Shown: positions 16,072-23,539 of the stretch, in pieces
Layout of the letters: each line of letters starts with the position of its first letter
Numbering within the stretch: position 1 is the first letter of the stretch
Origin: Planctomycetota bacterium
GTDB lineage: Bacteria; Planctomycetota; Phycisphaerae; WQYP01; JAJZKY01
Length of the DNA: 24,088 bases
Direction of reading: 5' to 3'
Assembly (NCBI GenBank): GCA_021803885.1
Contig: JAJZKY010000002.1
Span: forward strand, 1 to 24,088
Made by a program: the position numbers and the translations under genes
The notes under the pieces: generated by a model
The model's database searches: none
Seen by the model: only the letters and a program-made list of their open reading frames with translations
Told to the model about the DNA's origin: nothing

Positions 16072-18171
16072 CTAATGGCTTGACAACTTTACGATTGTGC
16101 CGGCGCCAGGTTTAAGCAGCAGACGCGGGCCAACAGGCTGATTCCATGGAACGTTAACTCCGCCTTTTATCCGCCAGGGTATCGAGATGGCTCGCTTTAC
16201 ATCCGTGTTGACTAAAATAACATACCGATTTTCCGCCCTATCCGTAAACTCCTTTTCGACAATCTTTTTTACTTTTATAGGAAAAGAAACGGGAAAGCGG
16301 GCAGGCCGCCATTGTAAAAAGAGGGGCGCCAGCTTGTAAAACTCCACATTGAGACGGCCCACTGTGGTCCAACGTCTGCTTGATTCCAAATGGTGTCCAT
16401 TAACCAATCCCCCGTGCGCCCCGTTCCCTTGATAGCCAAACCAGATCAATCCTTTCGCTCCATAGGCCAGCGCCAGCCATGCCTGCGCTCGGATCTCCGC
16501 GGGGGTGGGTATTCTCCATGTTCCTCCCCCAAATGCTTGTGGCGCCACCCATAATGGCCGGCCTTGGGCATCGCTGCGTGAGGCCTTGAGTGCGGCGATG
16601 TATCCGGAGAAATTACCTTTAAAGTTTGTTACGATCGGATAAATATCCACTAAATAAACCGGCAGATCAACGGTATCCGTAAATTTCTTAAATAAGGCGG
16701 TGTCCGGAGTTTGCGTAAATGTCGCAAAACATGGATGTTCCGGATCTTCGGATTCAATGACCTGGTTTATCAATTTCATTCTTGCCGCCATCGCCGGCCC
16801 GGGTTCATCAACAATATAATAACCCATAAGCGCGGGATAGCACATGGAATCCTTGATGGCATTAAAAACAAAACTATAGATATCTTCACCATTTAGAGAG
16901 ATATCACCATCGATAAAACTGCCCGTTCCAACCGGCGATATTAACACACGTATCCCATTCTTATACGCGGCATCCAGGAGGAAAGGCAGAGAATCCACCC
17001 AGTTTTTATATACATATACCAATACTATATTAATTCCATGTTGACGCAAATCTTTCATGGTACGTTCATAATATTTGCGCCGATGCGATCCCAGCCAATC
17101 ATACACCCCCCGGGCGAAGAAATGATTAAGCCCGGGCTGGGGCTTGGATTTGCTCCATCGCCAACGCGTGTCGACCCAAAATGTCACCTCTCGCGTGATC
17201 CGCCTGGACCCGTAATGTATGCGCAATCGCAATTGATACCGGCCATCCGCCAGACCATGGGCATGCCAGATCAGCGAATGATTGCCGCTTGCCTGTTCCT
17301 CAGGCGCGATCAACGTTTTGACGATGTGGGAATCCCTGGTCAGCACGGCAAGCGTGACCTTGCCTGGCCCCGCCAACTCATAACGGATCATTGTCTTGTC
17401 CAGCACTCCACCGCCGTTGGGGTTCACCGTGTACGAAGACATCCCCAGGTGGTTTATATAGATACCACGCGCGGTGAAATTCTTTATCCGCATGGTTGCC
17501 GACTGTGTCCACCAATCATTGTAACCAATCGCTTTAGGAATTTTTGCCAAGCCGGAGGCGCAGTTATCACGGGCTTCTAATAGGCCATTGACTTTCAGGC
17601 GCATTCCCCCCGGCCCGTATTGCAGGCAGATATGATACCATCGGCCGGGAGTCCAATTTCTTGTCTTTGAATATAACCATTTCCAAGTTCCATTGTGAAC
17701 GTGCGGTTGCCCAATACCGGAACAGGATATGCGCCCCCCGGCATCACATATTCCATAAGCAAGTTCTCCTTGGGGACCACCTTTGCGGAAACCAACGATG
17801 ATCGATCCACGGGGATAGAAACCGCGGCCCCAAGCCGGCCCATCAGCAAAAATATTCCAAAACGTCTTGTTCGAGTTGAGCAATGGGGCCAGCGGCTTCC
17901 AACTGTAATCGAACGAGATGGAGCCGGCATATTGGCTAAAATCACCAGGCGGATATTCAATGGCATCACCGGGCGGATTTTCAAGGGTACTGGCCGATGA
18001 AAACACTGCGGCTTTACCGTCTTTGATTGCGGCATAAGTAACCCTGATTGCCTTGCCCTTAGTGTTACCATTCAATTTATCTTGCAATAATATTTTTCCT
18101 TGCGCACGCAGGGGGATCACCGCTGTCAGCATCAAAAATCCCGTTGCAATTGACAGTGCGGTGCTCCTCAT
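16072..18171 (-). CDS. Secreted multidomain glycoside-hydrolase-like protein (LamG-like, FlgD/Ig-like, TIM barrel)
   Basis: The 699-residue protein begins with a Sec signal peptide (residues 1-23, cut likely after LRAQ). Residues about 25-235 look like a concanavalin-A-like lectin/LamG domain (ISFDYSWKP, WTPGRWYHICLQYGPGGMRLKVNG). Residues about 260-335 form an Ig-like FlgD-type domain (YELAGPGKVTLAVLTRDSH, LIWHAHGLADGRYQLRL). Residues about 345-620 look like a TIM-barrel glycosidase with YYIVDEPG (Glu456 a possible acid/base) and QAWLALAYGAKGLIWFGYQ. A small beta domain closes the protein. I cannot place it in a numbered GH family. No good ribosome-binding site precedes the ATG at 18171. The DNA is richer in A and T than its neighbours, and the gene sits between two GH116-like paralogues, so it may have been acquired separately. 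Confidence 0.7.
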   Translation of the reverse strand: MRSTALSIATGFLMLTAVIPLRAQGKILLQDKLNGNTKGKAIRVTYAAIKDGKAAVFSSASTLENPPGDAIEYPPGDFSQYAGSISFDYSWKPLAPLLNSNKTFWNIFADGPAWGRGFYPRGSIIVGFRKGGPQGELAYGICDAGGRISCSGIGQPHVHNGTWKWLYSKTRNWTPGRWYHICLQYGPGGMRLKVNGLLEARDNCASGLAKIPKAIGYNDWWTQSATMRIKNFTARGIYINHLGMSSYTVNPNGGGVLDKTMIRYELAGPGKVTLAVLTRDSHIVKTLIAPEEQASGNHSLIWHAHGLADGRYQLRLRIHYGSRRITREVTFWVDTRWRWSKSKPQPGLNHFFARGVYDWLGSHRRKYYERTMKDLRQHGINIVLVYVYKNWVDSLPFLLDAAYKNGIRVLISPVGTGSFIDGDISLNGEDIYSFVFNAIKDSMCYPALMGYYIVDEPGPAMAARMKLINQVIESEDPEHPCFATFTQTPDTALFKKFTDTVDLPVYLVDIYPIVTNFKGNFSGYIAALKASRSDAQGRPLWVAPQAFGGGTWRIPTPAEIRAQAWLALAYGAKGLIWFGYQGNGAHGGLVNGHHLESSRRWTTVGRLNVEFYKLAPLFLQWRPARFPVSFPIKVKKIVEKEFTDRAENRYVILVNTDVKRAISIPWRIKGGVNVPWNQPVGPRLLLKPGAGTIVKLSSH

Positions 18172-18189
18172 GGAACCAAATGGGGACCA

Positions 18190-18201
18190 TACCGATCGGT
18201 A
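18190..18201. promoter_or_regulatory. 12-bp perfect palindrome in the leader of the multidomain hydrolase gene
   Basis: TACCGATCGGTA is a perfect inverted repeat 19 bases upstream of the start at 18171. A second small hairpin, GCTTTT-ATG-AAAAGC (18212-18226), lies further upstream. Either may be an operator or an mRNA element; no partner protein is indicated by the sequence. Confidence 0.3.
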
Positions 18202-18243
18202 ACTTAGATACGCTTTTATGAAAAGCTCCTGATTTGCGCGGCG

Positions 18244-20772
18244 TTATACTCCGCTTGGCCGCCCCGCGTCGATAACCCGTTGCACCAGGCTTCCGGGGGC
18301 GGTCGCCCGCCGGATGTCATTTCCCGCCAGCGCGGCCGGCAGCGCCCAGAGCATCATGTTCTGATAGTAATCGGCCCCGTAGACGCGTTGGCCCGTCTGG
18401 CCATTCACAACGTTCGGCTGGGTCCAGGTGTAGCCCCACTGCACGCAAATCCCATCCAAACAGCGCTTCGCCAGACGCATGGCCAGCTCCTGCTGGCCGT
18501 TGTACGCATAAGTTGCCGCCAGCATAAAAACTTCCGGCGGGAAGTATCCGTACGTCCCGTATCCCACTGGTCCCGCCACCGGCTTGCCATCAGCCTGGGC
18601 GAAGTTCGCAGCGCCATAGCGGTCAATGGCCATACACGTATGCTTAATGGTGTCGAGCACCACCGGCACCCGGCTCTTCGCAAAGACCCCCGGCAAACCG
18701 TGGTACTCGGTCATCCATTGCCCGTCGAGCTGGTAGGCGAACACCCAATCCGACTTTTTATTCGTTTCCGGTTCGTAATAAGCCAGGTAATACTTACCCG
18801 CCCACAGCTTCGATTCCAAAAGTTCGCTTCCCTCCCGGATCCACGCGGCGCATTGCCGGGAAAATACCTTGTCTTGGATATGTTCGGCCATCCGGTTCGC
18901 CATCCGCAGCATCGCCAGATGAATCCCGCCCACGTGCGGCGTCATGCCAAACCAGCCATTGCCTTCAAACCAGTCCAAGCCGCCGCCCGGGGAGGAGTTC
19001 GGTTGCGTGGGGTTGCGGTCGCCCGCGGGCACGCTGATAATTCCTTCCGGTCCCGGACGCAATTGCAAGGTGTACAACACCGCTTTTTTTATTGAAGGAT
19101 AAAACTCGCGCAGTACGGCGTCACTGCCGGTGCGCTGCCAATACCGATCCAGCATATCCACATAACAAGGACCGTTGAGCGTGTTCTGGTAGCCCGGCGA
19201 CGGCGTGTCCATATCGGCGCCGTCGGTTGCCTGGTAGCCCTGGGCCGCCCCCGCCGTACAGCCGCCGAATACCCACGGCGGGGCGCCATTTTTAAATTGA
19301 TACGCCTTATAGCCGCGCAGAGTCGATAGCGCCAGTTCCGGAAAAAAGTAAACCACCGGCACATTGCCATAGAAACTGCAGGGAATGCACTCGATTTGCG
19401 GGCACTCGCGGGGGCATTCGTTCATCCCAAACAAGCCGTCCTGCGGTTTGCACCAATCCCCCAGTGGTTTTTGCGCCACAGCCCAGTAGCCGGTCTTCGT
19501 GATCAGATGCAGAATGTTTACCAGCGACTCCCGCAGCCACTCCGGAACTTCTTCCGCTGTATAGATGGTTTGTTGCCAGGCCAGCACCCGCCGCAGCAAT
19601 TCCTCATGTCGCTGCGCCACGGCAAGCGCCACGGCGGCGGCATCCTGGAACTGACGGGTGTACATGCGGCGGTAGCAGTTGTTTCCCTGCCCCTTCCAAA
19701 TCGGCGAATACCATACCAGCACGATCCGCACAATCTTCTCTTCGCCGGGTTGCAGGTTCACGTCCACCGCCAGGGAGGCCCCCATCTCGTATTCCGCAGT
19801 CAGGGGGAGGCTGTTGGCTATCGCCTGCATTTGGATAGCTGTTGCATATTCGTAACCATCAATCCATAACGGGCCGCCAAATCGAACCGGCTCCGCCCCG
19901 ATCACACCCAGGGCGTATCCCGTGCCAGCAGGCGATCGCAGATGTAAACCGGAAAACCCCTGGCTGGAGATCGGCTTCCGCTCCGCCGCGACCAAACCAT
20001 TCATCACCGGGCGATTCACCGTAGGCCACCCGACATACTGGGGCTCCCGCAAACTGGTGGGCGAAATTTGCGCCTCCGCTTGCGTGGGCCCCGGAAAACT
20101 AAATCCTATGGTCGCCTTCTGCTGCTTCCGGGAAAGGTTGCGTACGTGCACCTCGAAAATTGCGGCCGGTATATTCGACGCGTCGACATCACCCGGGATA
20201 AACGGCGTCCACGCCCGCAATCCCACGCTCACGGGAGCCCCTGGCATATCGTACTCAAGGTCGGCTATGGGATAATGCCCCCAGTAAGCGATGTCGCTAG
20301 GCTGACTTACCACCGGCAGCGCCGCGGCCGCCGTGGATGGTGTGGTCAGCACCCAGCACGGACCGCCCGCCACGCTCACTCCCAGATACCCCGTTTGCAG
20401 TGGTCCCCGCGTCGGCACACCGGAGTTAAACAGCGTACAATAGCCAAACGTTCCGTCCGTTTGCAGGTCGATGCAACCCGTGGCCACCCCGCCCAATGGC
20501 ATTCCATTGGGAACCACGTCATCCCGGCGATAGATGATCCCGCACGCCGGCTGCGAAAAGCCCGCGGCGCGAAACCGCGCCCATTGCTTGCCGGACACAT
20601 CAGTCGGAAACAATGTCGGCCCCGTTTTTGCGCGATAAATTTTTTGGTCCACCGGCGCGTTGCCCGCACCATGGACACTTCCCTGGCGGACAGCGGCCAA
20701 GCCGCCGCCTGCGCCCACCGCACCAACCGCCGCCGCTCCCGCCAATCCCTGGAGAAACTTTCGTCGATCCAT
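18244..20772 (-). CDS. Tat-exported GH116-like glycoside hydrolase (DUF608), paralogue A
   Basis: The 842-residue protein opens with the twin-arginine signal MDRRKFLQGL and an Ala/Gly-rich core almost identical to that of paralogue B. It has the same beta-sandwich plus toroid arrangement, with MPLGGVATGCIDLQTDGTFG, the probable nucleophile Glu452 in GMNECPRE, and Glu603 in WFEGNGWFGMTPHVGG at the acid/base position. A Gly/Ala-rich insertion (GGCTAGAAQGYQATDG, about 503-518) is absent from paralogue B. The frame is open upstream, but the ATG at 20772 has GGAG eight bases before it and starts the Tat signal. A 221-base leader with a candidate regulator site lies upstream, so this gene may begin its own transcript. 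The multidomain hydrolase gene follows after 72 bases. Confidence 0.88.
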   Translation of the reverse strand: MDRRKFLQGLAGAAAVGAVGAGGGLAAVRQGSVHGAGNAPVDQKIYRAKTGPTLFPTDVSGKQWARFRAAGFSQPACGIIYRRDDVVPNGMPLGGVATGCIDLQTDGTFGYCTLFNSGVPTRGPLQTGYLGVSVAGGPCWVLTTPSTAAAALPVVSQPSDIAYWGHYPIADLEYDMPGAPVSVGLRAWTPFIPGDVDASNIPAAIFEVHVRNLSRKQQKATIGFSFPGPTQAEAQISPTSLREPQYVGWPTVNRPVMNGLVAAERKPISSQGFSGLHLRSPAGTGYALGVIGAEPVRFGGPLWIDGYEYATAIQMQAIANSLPLTAEYEMGASLAVDVNLQPGEEKIVRIVLVWYSPIWKGQGNNCYRRMYTRQFQDAAAVALAVAQRHEELLRRVLAWQQTIYTAEEVPEWLRESLVNILHLITKTGYWAVAQKPLGDWCKPQDGLFGMNECPRECPQIECIPCSFYGNVPVVYFFPELALSTLRGYKAYQFKNGAPPWVFGGCTAGAAQGYQATDGADMDTPSPGYQNTLNGPCYVDMLDRYWQRTGSDAVLREFYPSIKKAVLYTLQLRPGPEGIISVPAGDRNPTQPNSSPGGGLDWFEGNGWFGMTPHVGGIHLAMLRMANRMAEHIQDKVFSRQCAAWIREGSELLESKLWAGKYYLAYYEPETNKKSDWVFAYQLDGQWMTEYHGLPGVFAKSRVPVVLDTIKHTCMAIDRYGAANFAQADGKPVAGPVGYGTYGYFPPEVFMLAATYAYNGQQELAMRLAKRCLDGICVQWGYTWTQPNVVNGQTGQRVYGADYYQNMMLWALPAALAGNDIRRATAPGSLVQRVIDAGRPSGV
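18258..18976 (-). repeat. Direct repeat, arm 1 copy A (3' end of GH116-like gene)
   Basis: Counterpart of 13445-14160. Long runs are identical or nearly so, for instance the stretch encoding the C-terminal ALAGNDIRRATAPGSLVQRV and the stretch encoding DGQWMTEYHGLPGVF. Confidence 0.85.
20065..20772 (-). repeat. Direct repeat, arm 2 copy A (5' end of GH116-like gene)
   Basis: Counterpart of 15228-15935 at a constant offset of 4837 bases. Similarity falls away sharply towards lower coordinates, where the two genes encode unrelated-looking stretches after the shared QAEAQI. Confidence 0.85.
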
Positions 20773-20895
20773 TTTGTATCTCCTAAATAAAGCATGACGC
20801 CGTCGGCCAAGTCTGCTTGCGGCCTTTGCCATGTTCCCAAGTGGCACGGTCCATAAACTCTTCGTATGGAACGCTACCAGATGCGAGCGGCGCGC

Positions 20896-20913
20896 CAATG
20901 CGCATTTTTGTCA
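20896..20913 (-). promoter_or_regulatory. Candidate XylR/AraC-type operator, site 2
   Basis: On the minus strand this reads TGACAAAAATGCGCATTG. It matches the site at 23430-23447 at 16 of 18 positions; both differences are transitions. It lies 124 bases upstream of the GH116-like paralogue A start, in a 221-base non-coding gap. The sequence also contains a perfect TTGACA (20909-20914), but no -10 hexamer lies at the usual spacing. Confidence 0.6.
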
Positions 20914-20993
20914 AATACCTGCGTTTTTTAAGCAAGCGTTATTGAGACTTCCATATCTCTTTCCCGCCACTTGCGTGTGAAACGCACGCCCGG

Positions 20994-23234
20994 TTACGCC
21001 GCAAAAAACAGCAGCTCGGATCGCACCGCGGCGGTGGCCGAGATCGTCAGGCCCTCGCGGGTGAGGGCCGCGCCGCGCAGCAACTGCCGCCGGCCGGTGT
21101 TGTCACTCGTGACGCGATACGTCAACCGCGGATCTAAACCCGCGGGCGCGAAATGGCAGGTAGAAGGACCGGCTGCGTTTAATTGGATAAATATAGCCCA
21201 GCCGTGCCGGCGATCAGGCGCTACGAACTCCAGGGCCAGCCAATCACCCGAGTCGACCCCGCCGGTGGCGTTGATCGGCGCATGATGGTAGACGAGGCAG
21301 GTAGCCAGCAGGGGTCGGATGAAACGCTTATAAAACGTAGCGTAATGCAGAAGCTTGCGTCGCACCTCCGCCGACATCTTCTCCAGACTCTCCGGCAACA
21401 TCCCGTTAAAGAGCATCGGAGTATTGCCCAGGGCGTACGTGGCGCGCAAGATCGTCTCGTAGTCGGGCTGATTCGAGCCGGACATACCATTGGGAAAAAC
21501 CAGTGTTTCAGACGGCAAACAGGTGCTGACACCGTTAAGTATCTCGTAACCGGACGGACAACTTGCGTCATCGGTTACATAATTTTCGTTGAACGCTCCG
21601 GCGGTCGCGAGGTCCAGTCGCGTGCCGCCCGCCGATGCCTGCTGGAGAATCAGCTCCGGATGACGCCGCCGCGCGCGGTGGAAGGCGTCGTAAAAAACTT
21701 CATACTGACGCCAGTAGTCGCATTCCAGGAATCCATGTCGCAATGTGGACGGACCGTCGCCCAGGAGCGGTGCGTTGAAATCGTGCCGGTACAGGTCCAG
21801 CCGATAGAAATCAATTACCTGGTTCAGGGTCTGATTAAAGTACTCGGCTGCCGCCGGAATCGTGAGGTTGACAATCTTCTGGGGTTCGATGAACCAATCT
21901 GGATGTTGCTTGTAGACCGCGCTTTCGGCCCACCCGCCGATGGAGGCCCCGAATGCGCTGTAGCCGCGCCGCCCGCCTTCCAGCTCAAAGTAAAGCCCAA
22001 ATAACATTCCCTTTTGGTGCGCGTATTTGCGGACGGGAGACAGCCCGTGGGGAAAACGCCTGGCGTCCGGCTTCAACCAATCGCCGTAAGTACCGGTCCA
22101 CAGCGCGTCCAAGATGAAGACTTCCAGACCGGCCGCGGCGGCGACATCAATACATTTCTTGACATTGGTCTCATCGAAGGCCGCGCCCTTGCACACGGAA
22201 AGAGGCTGATCACCAGGCAACAGATATTGGCTGCGGTAGGCTCTTTGCGGGTTAAGCGAAGGGACGACGGAGCGGCGCACGTGCGCCTGCATCGCCTGCA
22301 CCGCCGCGTCGAAAGTTCCCTGCAGGTAGGCCAGATGCGTCGCCGGCGTGGTTACGGTTTCGCCGGCCGCCAGCACGCGCAGCGCATGATACGCCGCCGG
22401 CCCCATCTGAAAGGTCAACCCCCCGGCCCCCCGGTCGAATGCAATCCGAAAATTCACCGGCCAGCCCATCTGGGCGAAGATGTATTCACCCCGCCGTGTG
22501 TGCTGCAAAAGAAAATAGGGCTTTTGATAAGTCAAGCCATGCGTCTGCTCCAAAACGGTCTTGCCGGGCTGCAGCGGCGACCATTGAAGCCAGCCCGCCC
22601 ATTGCGGCAGCCAACGTGTGGGGTGGCCGAGTTTCACCGCCTCACCCACATCCCCCTCCCACAGCCGCCCTGACCAGGGGCATAGCTCGGTAAGCGCATT
22701 GGCATGATCGGCCAGATTGGTGATCTCCAGCCAACGCGTCAGAACCGGCGTTCCATCTAGCAGGGTAAGCAACCTGACCCGGAGCGCCTGCGCGGGATTT
22801 TCCAGTTCCACCGCAAATACTGTCGCCCCAGCCTTCGCTCCCGGAACCTCCCGCCCGGAGACCCATTGCCAGCCCGAAACAACCTTAGTCCCCGGCTGCT
22901 GCGGCGGCGTGGGCTTTGTCTTGATCCCAATGGCAAACGCATCGGCAATCCGCCAAGCCACCCCGGCCGGCGCCGCGCCCGTGGCGCTCCAAAACTTCGT
23001 CACCCAGCGACCGCCGACCAACCCCTCGACATACACAGTCCGCCCCGAAGCATAATGCACTTCGGGACCTTGCGCCGTGTGGCGGACGGAAACGTCCATG
23101 TGCGGTATCGTACGCGCGGCATAATCCGTAAACGGCCCACATAGTTCCGTAACGGATGGAGCCTTTCGCAAGCCCAATGCCGCCACGCCGCCAACGGCCA
23201 AATTCTGGAGCGCTTCTCGGCGATTGAGTTGCAT
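20994..23234 (-). CDS. Tat-exported GH36-like alpha-galactosidase
   Basis: The 746-residue protein carries a twin-arginine signal at its N-terminus (LNRREALQNLAVGGVAALGL), so it should be exported. A long N-terminal beta-supersandwich (about 45-320) is followed by a TIM barrel and a C-terminal beta domain, as in GH36. The probable nucleophile is Asp485 in LYRHDFN, matching the KxDxN motif. The substrate-binding ASAGGTRLD (533-541) and the acid/base motif VTDDASCP (Asp555) follow in the expected order. The ATG at 23234 is chosen over an upstream one because AGGGG precedes it and the Tat motif begins there. It is the first gene after the regulator, 305 bases away, and the likely first gene of the controlled transcript. 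GH36 members include alpha-galactosidases and alpha-N-acetylgalactosaminidases; the exact sugar is not certain. Confidence 0.87.
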   Translation of the reverse strand: MQLNRREALQNLAVGGVAALGLRKAPSVTELCGPFTDYAARTIPHMDVSVRHTAQGPEVHYASGRTVYVEGLVGGRWVTKFWSATGAAPAGVAWRIADAFAIGIKTKPTPPQQPGTKVVSGWQWVSGREVPGAKAGATVFAVELENPAQALRVRLLTLLDGTPVLTRWLEITNLADHANALTELCPWSGRLWEGDVGEAVKLGHPTRWLPQWAGWLQWSPLQPGKTVLEQTHGLTYQKPYFLLQHTRRGEYIFAQMGWPVNFRIAFDRGAGGLTFQMGPAAYHALRVLAAGETVTTPATHLAYLQGTFDAAVQAMQAHVRRSVVPSLNPQRAYRSQYLLPGDQPLSVCKGAAFDETNVKKCIDVAAAAGLEVFILDALWTGTYGDWLKPDARRFPHGLSPVRKYAHQKGMLFGLYFELEGGRRGYSAFGASIGGWAESAVYKQHPDWFIEPQKIVNLTIPAAAEYFNQTLNQVIDFYRLDLYRHDFNAPLLGDGPSTLRHGFLECDYWRQYEVFYDAFHRARRRHPELILQQASAGGTRLDLATAGAFNENYVTDDASCPSGYEILNGVSTCLPSETLVFPNGMSGSNQPDYETILRATYALGNTPMLFNGMLPESLEKMSAEVRRKLLHYATFYKRFIRPLLATCLVYHHAPINATGGVDSGDWLALEFVAPDRRHGWAIFIQLNAAGPSTCHFAPAGLDPRLTYRVTSDNTGRRQLLRGAALTREGLTISATAAVRSELLFFAA

Positions 23235-23246
23235 GTTTGTTCCCCT
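23229..23246 (-). promoter_or_regulatory. Ribosome-binding site of the GH36-like gene
   Basis: AGGGGAACAAAC precedes the ATG on the minus strand, with AGGGG as Shine-Dalgarno element. It supports the start at 23234 over an upstream in-frame start and is nearly the same as the leader of the beta-helix gene (13386-13403). Confidence 0.65.
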
Positions 23247-23280
23247 GGTCTGAGCAGGAAATTTTCCCTGTGCGGCGGCG

Positions 23281-23302
23281 CTTGGCAATTTCTTTGGCCA
23301 AG
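23281..23302 (-). other. Leader hairpin, GH36-like gene
   Basis: CTTGGC (23281-23286) pairs with GCCAAG (23297-23302) around a 10-base loop. It lies about 50 bases before the start codon and has no T run after it. Confidence 0.35.
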
Positions 23303-23323
23303 GCGGACTATCTAAACCTGCCT

Positions 23324-23343
23324 GCCGGGCGTATAATCCCGGC
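23324..23343 (-). other. Leader hairpin with GC-rich stem, GH36-like gene
   Basis: GCCGGG (23324-23329) pairs perfectly with CCCGGC (23338-23343) around an AT-rich eight-base loop. The loop reads ATTATACG on the minus strand and looks like part of a -10 element, so the site could also be a promoter or operator. Confidence 0.35.
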
Positions 23344-23405
23344 GCGATGGGAAACGCCGGCTAAAAAATCGCCACGTTCCGCAAGTCGCAACCTTGCATG
23401 CTGAA

Positions 23406-23434
23406 TTTATATCCCGCAAAGACCTGGAACAATG
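23406..23434 (-). promoter_or_regulatory. Possible promoter of the GH36-like gene
   Basis: On the minus strand CATTGT (23429-23434) and TATAAA (23406-23411) are 17 bases apart. The -10 is good and the -35 poor. The poor -35 overlaps the end of the candidate operator, the arrangement expected where an AraC-type activator contacts polymerase. Confidence 0.4.
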
Positions 23435-23459
23435 CGTATTTTCGTCATACGATTTCGTC
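23430..23459 (-). promoter_or_regulatory. Candidate XylR/AraC-type operator, site 1
   Basis: The minus strand from 23447 to 23430 reads TGACGAAAATACGCATTG, shared at 16 of 18 positions with 20896-20913. It is preceded by a second GACGAAA, so that GACGAAA occurs twice at a 13-base period (plus-strand TTTCGTC at 23440-23446 and 23453-23459). Tandem half-sites of this kind are usual for AraC-type proteins such as XylR. The site lies about 100 bases downstream of the regulator's stop codon and 196 bases before the GH36-like start. Confidence 0.62.
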
Positions 23460-23539
23460 TTTTTATCACGTATTAGACTTCCCGATGGTCCGAGGCATGG
23501 CCGCTCCAGGTCATGGGGCTTGTAGCATCAATCGCTAAG

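Larger units (their letters stand above)
23235..23539 (-). other. Regulatory gap between the regulator and the GH36-like gene
   Basis: No gene is visible in these 305 bases. From the regulator end onwards the gap holds two direct TTTCGTC elements 13 bases apart, the motif shared with the GH116 gene, a weak promoter, and two hairpins in what would be the mRNA leader, then the ribosome-binding site. No terminator with a T run follows the regulator stop at 23540. Confidence 0.6.

Noticed and set aside
20909..20914. Perfect TTGACA on the minus strand as a -35 promoter element
   Set aside because: No acceptable -10 hexamer lies 16-18 bases downstream; the hexamer is better explained as part of the shared operator motif.
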